Assembly (NCBI GenBank): GCA_944358325.1
Contig: CALVQV010000003.1
Coordinates: forward strand, 1-52,946
Source of the DNA: an uncultured Bacilli bacterium
GTDB lineage: Bacteria > Bacillota_I > Bacilli_A > RF39 > UBA660
Direction of reading: 5' to 3'
Length of the DNA stretch: 52,946 bases
The translations under genes and the position numbers were made by a program. Positions 1 to 9,058 of the stretch are shown here, in pieces (position 1 is the stretch's first letter; each line of letters begins with the position of its first letter). A model generated the notes under the pieces. It saw only the letters and a list, made by a program, of their open reading frames with translations, was not told the origin of the DNA and did not search any database.

Positions 1-35
1 AATTTAATTTTTATTTTGAAAAAGATGTTCAAAAT

Positions 36-60
36 AAAACCTCTAGAAAAAATCTAGGGG
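36..60 (-). terminator. Rho-independent terminator after the histidine kinase
   Basis: On the minus strand CCCCTAGA and TCTAGAGG pair around a T-rich loop and are followed by TTTTATTTT. It lies about 25 bases past the kinase stop codon. A second inverted repeat, GAAGAATA/TATTCTTC at 75-94, overlaps the stop but has no T-run. Confidence 0.8.
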
Positions 61-85
61 TTTGTCTACAGTCTGAAGAATATTT

Positions 86-1927
86 CTATTCTTCTTTCTT
101 AAATATCATATCCAGTTTTTCTTTAATTTGTTCACGATTAAATGGCTTAGATATATAATCAATAAAACCTTCATTTATGTATTTTTCTTTAGCACCTGAT
201 ATTGCATCAGCTGTTAAAGCAATAACCGGTGTATTAAAGTCTGGTCTCTCTTTTAATTTCTTAATGGTAGTTTCTCCGCCCATAATTGGCATCATGATAT
301 CCATTAATATTAAATCATAGGTTTTACCGCTATTAATTAGATCTAAACATTCTTGACCATTATAGCATTCATCAATTACTTCAAAATTAAATATTTCCAA
401 TGCTCTTCTAGCAACTTTAATATTTAATTTATTATCATCAACTACTAATATTTTTTTATCATTATAATTAATATTGCTCAATGCCCGTTCTAGCTCTTCA
501 CGTTTGATTATTTGTGTTTTAGTTAAATCATTAGTCATTTTACCAATTCTTTGTGGTATTGTAACCATGAATATAGAGCCTTTACCAAAACTACTTTCAA
601 CATTAATTTTACCGCCCATAAGTTCAACTAGTTTTTTAGTTATAGCAAGTCCTAACCCTGTTCCTTCAGCCGTAGTATTTTTTTCAACATCTAATCTTTC
701 AAATTTACTAAATAATTTATTAATATTTTCGGATTTTATTCCGCGTCCTGTATCTTTAACACTAATAAATAGAGTACATATATTATCCTTAATAATACAT
801 TTAGCTGTAAGTTCAATCATACCCTCATTAGTATATTTAATAGCATTGGAAAGTAAGTTATTAACTATTTGTTTTACATGCGCTTTATCACCTATTAATT
901 CATATGGAATATCTTCAGCAATGTTAATCTTGTAATCAATAGGTTTATCACCTATTTTTGAGCCATTAACACGAAAAAGTGTTGTTATTTCTTCTTCAAA
1001 ATTATATGGCATTTCTATTATTTCCATTTTATCACTTTCAATTTTATTGATATCCATAATATTACCAACAATTTCTAAAAGTGTTTCAGAAGCAGATAAA
1101 ATATCATCTAAATCTTCTTGCATATCATTAGGACAATTACCTCTACTTTTCATATCTTCTGATAATCCTACTATTGCATTTAATGGTGTTCTTATTTCGT
1201 GACTCATACTACTTAAAAAATCACTTTTAGCACGATTGGCTTTTTCCGCCGTATCTTTAGCAATATTTAACTGTTCAATCATCTTTAAATCTGGATTTTC
1301 AATTGTAAAATACATAACTAATAAAACAAACACAATACAATATGTTTCTGTTATAATTTCTGGAAAATATATTCGTAAAATAAATGCAAAGATAAACATA
1401 AATATTAGTGTTAATAAAGGAATATCTTTTTTTAATTCTTTATTACTGAAGACATATTTAACATTTAATAACATTAATAAAATGAAATAAAAGCCAACAT
1501 TAATAATTGTAGCATAATATGCTAAACCACCTACATCTAATATTTCATCATGATTAATTACTTCAATTGGTAATATCAATGTCAAAACAACTATTCCAAA
1601 ACATAATATTTTGTTACAAATATCAAAGATATTTTTATTCTTTGTACTAAAAGAAGAAATGTTAATATTATAACTTAAAAAATAAGAAGCTATAACATTC
1701 AATAATGATAAATGTATTTTTTGCAAACAGCCAATAATAAAAACATTCCCAATCATTTTGGCATATACATAAACCACTAACGCATTAAGCGAAAAAAAGA
1801 AGCTACTTAATAACAATTTACCATATATTTTTACTTCTTTATTGTCAAAATTTTTACGACAATAAAAGATAATAATTAAAAATATATTAATTGTTAAAGC
1901 AGCTCCTAATAACCAAATACCACTCAT
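86..1927 (-). CDS. Membrane hybrid sensor histidine kinase
   Basis: Phosphorelay sensor kinase of the inner membrane. The first ~210 residues hold about six to seven hydrophobic segments with no recognisable extracellular sensor. A linker leads into a HisKA domain with the phospho-acceptor in [11 protein letters not shown] (His near 243), then an HATPase domain with N-, G1- and G2-box patterns ([23 protein letters not shown]), and a C-terminal receiver domain with DD near its start and the acceptor Asp in LMDIMMP. The longest open frame begins at a GTG 9 bases upstream, but that GTG lies inside the ribosome site GAGGTGA, so the ATG at 1927 (5-base spacing) is chosen. It has no separate regulator or output domain beside it, so its target is unknown. 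Confidence 0.92.
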   Translation of the reverse strand: MSGIWLLGAALTINIFLIIIFYCRKNFDNKEVKIYGKLLLSSFFFSLNALVVYVYAKMIGNVFIIGCLQKIHLSLLNVIASYFLSYNINISSFSTKNKNIFDICNKILCFGIVVLTLILPIEVINHDEILDVGGLAYYATIINVGFYFILLMLLNVKYVFSNKELKKDIPLLTLIFMFIFAFILRIYFPEIITETYCIVFVLLVMYFTIENPDLKMIEQLNIAKDTAEKANRAKSDFLSSMSHEIRTPLNAIVGLSEDMKSRGNCPNDMQEDLDDILSASETLLEIVGNIMDINKIESDKMEIIEMPYNFEEEITTLFRVNGSKIGDKPIDYKINIAEDIPYELIGDKAHVKQIVNNLLSNAIKYTNEGMIELTAKCIIKDNICTLFISVKDTGRGIKSENINKLFSKFERLDVEKNTTAEGTGLGLAITKKLVELMGGKINVESSFGKGSIFMVTIPQRIGKMTNDLTKTQIIKREELERALSNINYNDKKILVVDDNKLNIKVARRALEIFNFEVIDECYNGQECLDLINSGKTYDLILMDIMMPIMGGETTIKKLKERPDFNTPVIALTADAISGAKEKYINEGFIDYISKPFNREQIKEKLDMIFKKEE

Positions 1928-1959
1928 ATAAGTCACCTCTATGATAGTATTTTAACATT

Positions 1960-2973
1960 TTATTTTTTGTTTTTCAACAATTGTATTTTCTTTTCTTTTA
2001 TAACCTCACGAGCTAAAAAAGCATTATTTTTATTTAAATTAAGATTAAGTAAATATGCATTTGCTTCTTCTCTTGTTATTCTTTTTTCAGCATTAGGTTT
2101 TTGATATTTAGTTTTATTTATTTCTTCAATTGTATATCCATTTTCAGTATCACACATAATTGAGTCAATAAATTCATTATAACCTTGATACCAATCTTCT
2201 GGTAAATCATCACGTTTTACATTACCATATTTTTCTAATATATCCCATTTTAATCCCATTAAAAGAGATCTAAGTTCATCAGCCTTGGCTTCTGCTTGTT
2301 CCAAAGAACATCCTTCTAAAGACACATTAGAACCTATATTTACATAATATTTTTTAATATTATTAACTTTGTATTGTTCAATTGCAATAGGAACAATCTC
2401 AGCTCCTGTCTTTATGGCTCTTCTAACAATACCAGGATGAATTTCACCAACAGGTACTTGAGGATCCATATGCCATGCTTGTTCAGGAAAACACAATTCA
2501 TTGCCACCTTGTTTTAATATTTTGATTTGACGAGCATTAACAGTATGAGCATCAAATTTAAATTCTGGATCTTTCCCCATATCAAACCAACTAACACCAA
2601 TAATTCTTAGCATTAATCCTTCAAAATTACGATATACTTCGCCAGGATCACCCATTATAAACCAAGCAGACTCTCCAATTGCTTCAATTGCACTTTCAAT
2701 ATCATAACGAGCAACATGAGTACAAGCATATATCTTTGGTTTATCATTTTTAACCCTTTTATCACCAACAATAGTAACACTTCTTGATGATATTAATTTA
2801 TCAATTTTTAAAAACAATGATACCAAAGGATATAATTTTTTTCTAACTTCAATTCCTTTAATAGGTAAATCTTGTTCATATTCATATTTTCGTAAATCAC
2901 GATAATATTTATTAAGTTCTTCTAATGTCATTTTTTGTTGCTCTAAAAAATTCTTATACTTAAAATCAGACAT
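1960..2973 (-). CDS. PlsC-like lysophospholipid acyltransferase family protein
   Basis: Probable membrane-associated acyltransferase acting on lysophosphatidic acid or a related lysolipid. It shows the HxxxxD catalytic motif as THVARYD (His near 87, Asp near 92) and, about 70 residues later, FPEQAWH in place of the usual FPEG substrate-binding motif. At ~337 residues it is longer than a minimal PlsC, with extra charged sequence at both ends and no strong transmembrane segment. Two ATGs are adjacent; the second is preferred because GGGGTGA then lies 4 bases upstream. Family is fairly clear; the exact lipid substrate is not. Confidence 0.78.
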   Translation of the reverse strand: MSDFKYKNFLEQQKMTLEELNKYYRDLRKYEYEQDLPIKGIEVRKKLYPLVSLFLKIDKLISSRSVTIVGDKRVKNDKPKIYACTHVARYDIESAIEAIGESAWFIMGDPGEVYRNFEGLMLRIIGVSWFDMGKDPEFKFDAHTVNARQIKILKQGGNELCFPEQAWHMDPQVPVGEIHPGIVRRAIKTGAEIVPIAIEQYKVNNIKKYYVNIGSNVSLEGCSLEQAEAKADELRSLLMGLKWDILEKYGNVKRDDLPEDWYQGYNEFIDSIMCDTENGYTIEEINKTKYQKPNAEKRITREEANAYLLNLNLNKNNAFLAREVIKEKKIQLLKNKK

Positions 2974-3027
2974 CATATCACCCCAACTTGCCTATATTAT
3001 AACACTGCTTCTAAATATAAACAAATT

Positions 3028-3052
3028 AAAAAAAAGAATATTTCTATTCTTT
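3028..3052 (-). terminator. Terminator overlapping the peptidase stop codon
   Basis: AAAGAATA and TATTCTTT pair around four bases and, read on the minus strand, run into eight or more T. It overlaps the stop of the HExxH protein and ends the unit that begins with the P-type ATPase. Confidence 0.75.
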
Positions 3053-3697
3053 TTCTTTATAATAATTAATCGCATCGATAATTAAATTGTTTTTAATCCC
3101 ATTAACTTCATTGATGTTTTTAATAACTTGTAAAAATTTAGTTTTACCTAAAGTTTCAATCAAATATGAAATCATCAAATATGCATAATCATAACTATCA
3201 TATTCATGATGACCAAATTCATGTTCTAGTTCATAAATAGAAGGTATAGGATATTTTGATATGTAATTTTCAATTAACCATTTCTTCCCTTTTTTATATG
3301 TACCATCTAGATAAGTAGCAATACCTTCAGTTATCCATTCATACTGACTACCATAGATTTGATAATTAATCGCATGAACTAATTCATGAAAGATAACATT
3401 ATCATATTTCTCTTTTGACCACTCATCACTACCAGGATTATCTTTAGGTTCAAATAAATTAAGAGAATTATCTTCATCTTTAAAACAAGCACACATATAA
3501 CTAGGCATAGATAAAAATCCTCTATCATTCATGCCTTTAACTAAAGACTCAATAGTATCATAAATATAAAGATTAAAACTCAAATCTAAATTATCAACTT
3601 CAAAAAAATCAAATATTTGTTCTTTATTTTGATCAATTAAATTCAATACTCTTTGCTGATATTCCCTATTTCTATTATAAAAATTAGTTTTTATCAT
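3044..3697 (-). CDS. Putative HExxH metallopeptidase (gluzincin type)
   Basis: About 217 residues, no signal peptide. FHELVH gives the zinc-binding HExxH at about residues 104-108, and a downstream WITEG supplies the third ligand Glu near 124, the arrangement of the gluzincin peptidases (MA clan). The substrate is unknown. The longer open frame starts at a TTG; the ATG at 3697 is chosen because it overlaps the upstream glycosylase stop as ATGA and has GGAAGGA nine bases before it. The genes are therefore probably translationally coupled, although no functional link to the glycosylase is obvious. Confidence 0.72.
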   Translation of the reverse strand: MIKTNFYNRNREYQQRVLNLIDQNKEQIFDFFEVDNLDLSFNLYIYDTIESLVKGMNDRGFLSMPSYMCACFKDEDNSLNLFEPKDNPGSDEWSKEKYDNVIFHELVHAINYQIYGSQYEWITEGIATYLDGTYKKGKKWLIENYISKYPIPSIYELEHEFGHHEYDSYDYAYLMISYLIETLGKTKFLQVIKNINEVNGIKNNLIIDAINYYKEKE

Positions 3698-4266
3698 ATT
3701 TGTAATTCCTTCCAAAAATTTTCTCCTATTTTTTTAAAAATGGGAAGATTCCCTTTATAACTTTGTGGCGAAATAGGAGAAGGATGATAAATAGGTATTA
3801 TTTTTATATCATCTAATAAAAATTCCTTCCCTACCACGTCACTATATTTTTTATATTTTACTGATACAATTGTTTTAAAAGCAGCATTCCCTAAAACTAA
3901 AACTACTTTAGGTTTTATCTCTTTTAACTGTTTTAATAAAAATTTTCTGCAATTCTTACTGCAAGTAGATAAATATTTTCTATCCTTTGGATAACATTTT
4001 ATGGCTTCTAGAAAATAAGTATTTTCTAATTTAATATTTAATTCATTTAATAATTTTTGCATAACAACCCCTGATGGTAATAATTTTTTATTACTATCAT
4101 ACCAAGCAATGCCACTTTTACGCCATCCATTGTTTGCTGGTGCTTCTCCTAATATTAAAATGTCATTATTTATACCTTTTGAAACAGTCTGTGATTTTGG
4201 AAAATGTTCAACTTTATCACCACATAAATTGCAATTTTGAATTTCTATATCTATGTTATCTAACAT
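3694..4266 (-). CDS. Uracil-DNA glycosylase superfamily protein, probable Fe-S type
   Basis: Base-excision repair enzyme of the uracil-DNA glycosylase superfamily. The active-site motif appears as GEAPANNG (about 40-47) and the second motif as HPSP (about 161-164). Cysteines at 12 and 15 (CxxC), 91 and 106 match the four-cysteine pattern that carries a 4Fe-4S cluster in family 4/5 enzymes, while HPSP is closer to the family 1 form, so family assignment is mixed. It starts two bases after the ATPase stop, with AAGGA upstream, and overlaps the following peptidase by four bases, so the three genes form one operon. Confidence 0.8.
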   Translation of the reverse strand: MLDNIDIEIQNCNLCGDKVEHFPKSQTVSKGINNDILILGEAPANNGWRKSGIAWYDSNKKLLPSGVVMQKLLNELNIKLENTYFLEAIKCYPKDRKYLSTCSKNCRKFLLKQLKEIKPKVVLVLGNAAFKTIVSVKYKKYSDVVGKEFLLDDIKIIPIYHPSPISPQSYKGNLPIFKKIGENFWKELQI

Positions 4267-4268
4267 AT

Positions 4269-6872
4269 TTACTCATCCTTAAATAAATTAACAATAAATG
4301 GTTTTAATAGTTCAATTGCTACAAAGGAAATAATATTAACTAAAATAACAAAAATAAGTTGACTAATAGTTATAGTAGTTAAGCCAAATAATTTACCTAT
4401 TGGTGTAAAGAATACTAGTAATTGAACACCAAATAATAACAATATACCACCATTTAAATATTTGTTACTAAATATTCCTCTTTTATGAATTTGTTCTTTC
4501 AAAGAACGACAGTTATAAGCAAAGACAAATTCATTAATTACAATACTAAATAAAGCAAGTGTTTGAGCAATATTTGTTCCTAAATGTTTATAATGATAAT
4601 AAACATATAAGCTTATTAGAGTTTCTAGAATAACTGAGATAATCAAGAAAGCGCTAAAGAATTTTGTAAAGATTGGTTTATTTAAACCATTTGGTTTTCT
4701 TTTCATTACATCTTTTGAAGCTCCTTCAAAAGCTAAAGTAATAGATGGTAGTGTGTCAGCTACTAAATCAATATATAGAACATGAATAGCTGAAATAATT
4801 GTATTCCCTGTAAGCATACCAAAAAGAATAATCGCTATTTCTGTAAAATTACTAGATAAGTTATATAAAATATTAGTAATAACATTATCATATATTCTTC
4901 TACCTTCTGATATTGCTACTTCAATTGTATTAAAACTATCATCTAAAAGAATGATATCAGCAGTATCTTTAGTTACATCTGTTCCACTTTCACCCATACC
5001 AATACCAACATTAGCTAATTTAATGGCAGGTGCATCGTTAACACCATCACCTGTCATAGCAACAACTTTACCAGTCTTTTGAATCGCTTTAACTATCTCT
5101 AATTTATTTTCTGGACTTACGCGAGCAAAAACAGAATACTTACTAATATATTTAATTAATTCTTTTTCGTTAAGATCATTTAATTCCGTTGCATTAATAC
5201 ATTCATCATCACTTTTAGCAATACCTACTTCTTTAGCAATAGAAGATGCTGTTTTAAGATTATCGCCTGTTAACATAATTGGTCTAATATTAGCTGTTTT
5301 ACATGCATTAATAGCTTCTTTTATGTTATCTCTAACAGGATCTTTTAATCCTATCAACCCAACAAATACTAAATCTTTTTCTTCCTTATAATATTCATCT
5401 TCTTCATTAATTTTTTTCTTTATATCTTTATAGGCAAAACCAAGAACTTTTAATCCTTCGCCAGATAACAACGTTTCTATTTCTAAATATTTATTTTTAA
5501 GTTTTTCATCAATTTTAGTCTCTTTGTTATCTATTAATACTTTAGAACTAAGATTTAAAATAGTTTCTAAACTTCCCTTAGTATAAATTATTTCTTTACC
5601 ATCTACTTCATAAATAACACTCATCATTTTACGATCAGGATCAAATGGTATTTCCATAATCTTCTTATCATTTTGACTTTTGATTTTATTATCTTGTAAA
5701 TAATTTTTTAATGCAACATCAACTGAATCACCAGTATAAATATCCTTATCACTTAAAACCGCACTATTACAATAATCAATAATATTAATAAAAGGAGTTT
5801 GTAATTCTTTAGCAGTAATTTCTTTTAAATTGCTATAAATTTTAATTACTTCCATTTTATTTTCAGTTAAAGTCCCTGTTTTATCCGTACATATTACTTC
5901 GGTTGCTCCTAATGTTTCAATTGCTGCTAAGTTTCTAACAATTGACTTCTTCTTAGCCATTTCACTAACACCAATAGAAAGAGTTGCAGTTATAGCTATA
6001 GGTAAACATTCAGGAACACTTGCAACAATCATTGATATACATAACATGACAATCGTTAATAAATCATAACCTTTAATTAAACTATAAATTAAGACAAAAG
6101 TAATTAATAAAGAAGCTACTACCATAATAAAATTACTTACTCGTTTTACTTTCATTTGTAGTGGTGTCATAGGATCTTTACTATTATCCATAACTGAAGC
6201 AATTTTACCTAATTCGGTATTCATTCCAGTTGCAGTGACAATGGCTTCTATTTTACCTGTAACTAAAATAGTCCCTGAATAAACCATATTACTACGACTA
6301 GAAAGCAATACATCTTCTTTAATAGTATCTTCATTTTTACTAACGCTTTCACTTTCACCAGTCAAAATAGATTCATCTACTTTAGCAAAATAACTTTTAA
6401 CAATTCTAGCATCAGCCGGTATCTTATTTCCTGATTCTAAAATAATATAATCCCCTACCACTAAATTTTTAGCATTTACTTTTTTAAACTTATTATTTCT
6501 TTTAACAGTAACATAATTAGCCGAATATTTTTTTAATTTACCAACGGCATCTTCAGCTTTAGACTCTTGTAAAAAGCCCATAAAACAATTAACTAAAGTT
6601 GTACCTAAAATAACAATTGGTTCTAAAAAATCACTTTTATTAACTAAAGCATAAATTAAAGATAGAATTCCAACTATTAATAGTAAAATAATCATACCAT
6701 TTTTAAATTGATCAACAAAAATATCTAACTTCGTTTTTTTATCTTTTTCGATCAACTCATTCTTACCATTAATCTTTATTAAAGATCTAACTTTATTACT
6801 ACTTAAACCTTTTTTAGAACTATCTAACTCTTTATATATTTCTTCAATATCCTTTTTATACGCATCTATCAT
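4269..6872 (-). CDS. P-type cation ATPase, Ca2+-transporting (PII) type
   Basis: An 867-residue integral membrane pump driven by an aspartyl-phosphate cycle. Visible motifs are TGES (171-174), the phosphorylated Asp in CTDKTGTLTEN (330), TGDGVNDAPA in the hinge, four N-terminal and about six C-terminal membrane helices, and an N-terminal cation-ATPase domain. The M4 ion-site motif reads VPECLP where calcium pumps usually have PEGLP, and M6 reads DLVAD where SERCA has NLVTD. Ca2+ export is the best guess, but these changes leave the ion uncertain. The ATG has GGTGA five bases upstream. First gene of the operon with the glycosylase and peptidase. Confidence 0.9.
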   Translation of the reverse strand: MIDAYKKDIEEIYKELDSSKKGLSSNKVRSLIKINGKNELIEKDKKTKLDIFVDQFKNGMIILLLIVGILSLIYALVNKSDFLEPIVILGTTLVNCFMGFLQESKAEDAVGKLKKYSANYVTVKRNNKFKKVNAKNLVVGDYIILESGNKIPADARIVKSYFAKVDESILTGESESVSKNEDTIKEDVLLSSRSNMVYSGTILVTGKIEAIVTATGMNTELGKIASVMDNSKDPMTPLQMKVKRVSNFIMVVASLLITFVLIYSLIKGYDLLTIVMLCISMIVASVPECLPIAITATLSIGVSEMAKKKSIVRNLAAIETLGATEVICTDKTGTLTENKMEVIKIYSNLKEITAKELQTPFINIIDYCNSAVLSDKDIYTGDSVDVALKNYLQDNKIKSQNDKKIMEIPFDPDRKMMSVIYEVDGKEIIYTKGSLETILNLSSKVLIDNKETKIDEKLKNKYLEIETLLSGEGLKVLGFAYKDIKKKINEEDEYYKEEKDLVFVGLIGLKDPVRDNIKEAINACKTANIRPIMLTGDNLKTASSIAKEVGIAKSDDECINATELNDLNEKELIKYISKYSVFARVSPENKLEIVKAIQKTGKVVAMTGDGVNDAPAIKLANVGIGMGESGTDVTKDTADIILLDDSFNTIEVAISEGRRIYDNVITNILYNLSSNFTEIAIILFGMLTGNTIISAIHVLYIDLVADTLPSITLAFEGASKDVMKRKPNGLNKPIFTKFFSAFLIISVILETLISLYVYYHYKHLGTNIAQTLALFSIVINEFVFAYNCRSLKEQIHKRGIFSNKYLNGGILLLFGVQLLVFFTPIGKLFGLTTITISQLIFVILVNIISFVAIELLKPFIVNLFKDE

Positions 6873-6899
6873 TCTATCACCTATTATTAATTATAACAT

Positions 6900-6932
6900 A
6901 ATAAAAAAGAATAATAAATTATTATTATCCTC
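6900..6932 (-). terminator. Probable terminator after the kinase-like region
   Basis: On the minus strand AATAATAA/TTATTATT is followed by CTTTTTTATT. The stem is all A-T, so the call is moderate. It separates the HD/kinase unit from the P-type ATPase, whose own TATAAT box follows immediately. Confidence 0.45.
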
Positions 6933-6940
6933 TTTGATAA

Positions 6941-7675
6941 TTAACTAAATTCTTCATCAACTTGTTTTAAATAAAATCTACGCATATCGTTTAAAATCAC
7001 ATCAGCTACTTCAATTGCTATTTCTCTTTCTGTTTTATCAGTTGTATCAAATAAATTAAAACTAATATTTTTTTCTATAGCTAATGCACGCATATTTAAT
7101 AATGATCTATTATATTCAAATATATTTTTTTCATTTAAGAAATTTCTTTTTTCTAAAGATAAATTTGCTCTATAATCTCTTTTTAAAGAAGTTAAACTAT
7201 CAGTATAACTAGCAATAATAATATTTATATTTTTATTAATTAAAGGTACATATAAATCTTTAAATTCATTATATTCGTCATTATTTATTCCTTCATCTAA
7301 ATATAATCTATCAATCCATATCAATCTATCAAATAAACATCTATCAACAATTATAATATCAAAGTTATTTTTAAGATTTTCTTCTAAATCTTTTAAGACA
7401 TATTTAGGTATTTCAAAATTAATTTCCTTTCGAGGTTTCTCTTTTAATAATGGATATATAGTTTGTTTATATCTTTTTGAAGTTGTAAATTCCTCTAAAA
7501 CATTAATTCCAAAACCACCTTTTTTAAAAAAATCATTTAAATTATTAATTAAAGTTGTTTTTCCTGTTCTAGGTGTTCCTGTAAATTCAATAACATATGG
7601 TGTTTTTTTAGATAATACTTTTTTTAATTTATATATTTCTTGTTTTTTATAGTGGAGTTTTAATAACCTAACATA
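6941..7675 (-). CDS. P-loop nucleoside/nucleotide-kinase-like region with no start codon, in frame with the HD gene
   Basis: This frame is open from the TAG that ends the HD gene down to 6941 (about 244 codons) but has no ATG or GTG at all, and its first TTG, at 7324, lies in the middle of the domain. It encodes a complete-looking P-loop kinase fold: GTPRTGKTT near residues 30-38, then IIIVDRCLFDRL (a DR[YS]-like motif as in deoxynucleoside and thymidylate kinases), and a C-terminal region with DTTDKTEREIA. The frame is identical to that of the HD gene upstream, so HD and kinase probably were, or still are by readthrough, one polypeptide of about 445 residues. An ATG overlapping the junction (TAGTATG) is out of frame and stops after four codons. 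Alternatives are a recent frameshift at the junction or a non-canonical start. Confidence 0.6.
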   Translation of the reverse strand, partial: YVRLLKLHYKKQEIYKLKKVLSKKTPYVIEFTGTPRTGKTTLINNLNDFFKKGGFGINVLEEFTTSKRYKQTIYPLLKEKPRKEINFEIPKYVLKDLEENLKNNFDIIIVDRCLFDRLIWIDRLYLDEGINNDEYNEFKDLYVPLINKNINIIIASYTDSLTSLKRDYRANLSLEKRNFLNEKNIFEYNRSLLNMRALAIEKNISFNLFDTTDKTEREIAIEVADVILNDMRRFYLKQVDEEFS

Positions 7676-8275
7676 CTATTCTTCTCTATTTTCAAAAATA
7701 TTATTTTTAACAAAATCTTCATTTCTCTTATCATAAAAAATGTAATCAATTAATTCTTTCAAACGTCTAAATATATCTAAACTTTCATCTTCGTTAAAAA
7801 CTAAACTATTATATACTTCTTGATAATACCATTTTTGTTTATCAAAACCTCTTTTAAAAGCGCTAAAGTCATATTCACCTTTTATTTCTGAAATAATTCG
7901 TAAATCTTCTAAATTACTTATTTTATCAGCACATATGATTGCTTTATGTCTTAAATCTAGATTTTTGACAAGATCAATTGTGTGTTGTTTTCGATCTTCC
8001 CAAGATAAACTTTTATCAGGTTCACTTGCCCCCATAACTAATGAAGCAATATCTTCACCAAATTTTTTAATAATATCTTTTTCTTCATATTTAGTATCTT
8101 CAACAACATCATGTAAATAACCAGCTGCAACAACATTATCATCAAAATCATACTCTTTTAAGATATTAGCTACATTAATAGGATGTATAATCATTGGTTT
8201 ATCTAAATCGCTTTTTCTTTTTTGCCCCTTATGAGCTTTAATCGCAAACTTTTTTGCTTTTGATACAATATCCAT
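7676..8275 (-). CDS. HD-domain phosphohydrolase, RelA/SpoT hydrolase-like
   Basis: About 199 residues, cytoplasmic. It resembles the hydrolase domain of RelA/SpoT and the small alarmone hydrolases: a conserved His in KAHKGQKR (about 16), His in MIIHPINVA, the metal-binding LHDVVEDT (about 55-62), and DKISNL near 137. It could hydrolyse (p)ppGpp or another nucleotide; no synthetase domain is present. The ATG at 8275 is preferred over the TTG just before it because GGGGTGA lies four bases upstream. The next codon after its TAG stop continues in the same frame into a P-loop kinase-like domain, so the functional product may be longer. Confidence 0.85.
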   Translation of the reverse strand: MDIVSKAKKFAIKAHKGQKRKSDLDKPMIIHPINVANILKEYDFDDNVVAAGYLHDVVEDTKYEEKDIIKKFGEDIASLVMGASEPDKSLSWEDRKQHTIDLVKNLDLRHKAIICADKISNLEDLRIISEIKGEYDFSAFKRGFDKQKWYYQEVYNSLVFNEDESLDIFRRLKELIDYIFYDKRNEDFVKNNIFENREE

Positions 8276-8293
8276 CAAATCACCCCTATATTC

Positions 8294-8302
8294 ATTATAT
8301 CA
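8294..8302 (-). promoter_or_regulatory. Extended -10 promoter of the HD gene
   Basis: Reads TGATATAAT on the minus strand, about 20 bases before the GGGGTGAT ribosome site. No good -35 box is seen, which fits an extended -10 promoter. Confidence 0.55.
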
Positions 8303-8315
8303 TGTTTTATAATTT

Positions 8316-8347
8316 AAAAAATCAGGATGTTTTAATTCTGATTTTTT
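8316..8347. terminator. Bidirectional terminator-like hairpin
   Basis: AAAAAATCAG and CTGATTTTTT form a ten-base inverted repeat around a 12-base loop, so either strand ends in a T-run. It insulates the HD promoter from the left end of the mobile element. Confidence 0.5.
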
Positions 8348-8635
8348 AATATTTTTATATATGGTTTTTGTTTAAAATGCATAATATTTATAAATTATAT
8401 TATTCTATTAATAAATGTTTAACTAGCTTTATATCAATCAGAGATTACAAATAAACTACTCAATATTTAGAAATTAATTTAATGATTAATAAATACGTTT
8501 TATGCTCTCTTCAGGGGGCAAAAATATATGACGCATAAAACCAATTATTGCTAGTTAAATTCCTTATATTTCAAGCAATTTCAAATTAAATATATTTATT
8601 AAATTTTAAATATAATTAACAAATATTACAAATTG

Positions 8636-8655
8636 AGTACCTAAATGGGTACCTA
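8636..8655 (+). repeat. Left end repeat of the integrative element
   Basis: Matches the right end repeat in 17 of 20 positions in direct orientation. Each copy contains two GTACCTA units 12 bases apart. It may be the attachment core or an integrase arm-binding site. Confidence 0.6.
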
Positions 8656-8704
8656 AAAATGATAATACTATTATTAATTCTTCACATACAGAAAGGAAAT
8701 TATT

Positions 8705-9058
8705 ATGGAAATAACTTATAAAAAATGTGGAGATTATTTATTACCAAATTTAGTACTAGCTGAAAAAGAAAATAAACAATTAAATAAATATGGATTATTA
8801 AGACTAGAATTTTTAAAGAACCATAAAAAAGTATTATATCAAGAATTACTTATGAAAGATAAATTAAATGAACATCTTTTTTCGGTTGGTTTAGAAGCAG
8901 AAGTTAAAGTTAGTCACTTAATAAAGAAACTTATAGAATTTGATGGCACTATTAACGAAGAATTAAAAGAAAAGAATCAATTGCTTTGGATACAAAAAAT
9001 GAATAATTGCAAGTATATAGCTGAAGAAATTATATTAAAGGAGTATATCTATGTGTGA
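8705..9058 (+). CDS. tnpV: TnpV-family transposon-encoded protein
   Basis: A 117-residue protein of the TnpV family, a small protein of unknown biochemical role often found on Bacillota mobile elements. Family features recalled and visible here are the tyrosine-rich start (ITYKKCGDYLLPNL), KYGLLRLEFLKNH in the middle, and a C-terminal WIQKMNNCKYIAEEIILKE that resembles the RRMNSIRNRAEEIVL end of other members. AGAAAGGAAATT precedes the ATG. It overlaps the next gene by eight bases. No transposase accompanies it here; the only recombinase is the tyrosine integrase at the other end. Confidence 0.82.
   Translation: MEITYKKCGDYLLPNLVLAEKENKQLNKYGLLRLEFLKNHKKVLYQELLMKDKLNEHLFSVGLEAEVKVSHLIKKLIEFDGTINEELKEKNQLLWIQKMNNCKYIAEEIILKEYIYV

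Larger units (their letters stand above)
8279..8704. other. Gene-free left flank of the integrative element
   Basis: No convincing gene in 426 bases. It holds the HD promoter, a bidirectional hairpin, an inverted repeat GTTTTATGC (8497-8505) / GCATAAAAC (8532-8540) whose loop contains TTCAGGGGG (8510-8518), and the left GTACCTA repeat. The TTCAGGGGG and a nearby GCATAAA[A/G]CC both recur just outside the right repeat, so the insertion point may lie here rather than at the GTACCTA repeat. Confidence 0.6.

Noticed and set aside
75-94. GAAGAATA/TATTCTTC repeat as a terminator of the histidine kinase
   Set aside because: No T-run follows on either strand; the hairpin at 36-60 does the job.
474-1490. 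Two open frames on the plus strand within the histidine kinase region
   Set aside because: They lie antisense to a gene with clear HisKA/HATPase motifs; no ribosome site or recognisable product.
6941-8275. Genome-wide recoding of TAG as an amino acid
   Set aside because: TAG clearly ends other genes here (for example the histidine kinase and the small peptidase), so any readthrough would be local.
8633-8666. TTGAGT with GATAAT as a promoter of tnpV overlapping the left repeat
   Set aside because: Spacer would be about 22 bases, too long for a normal sigma-A promoter.
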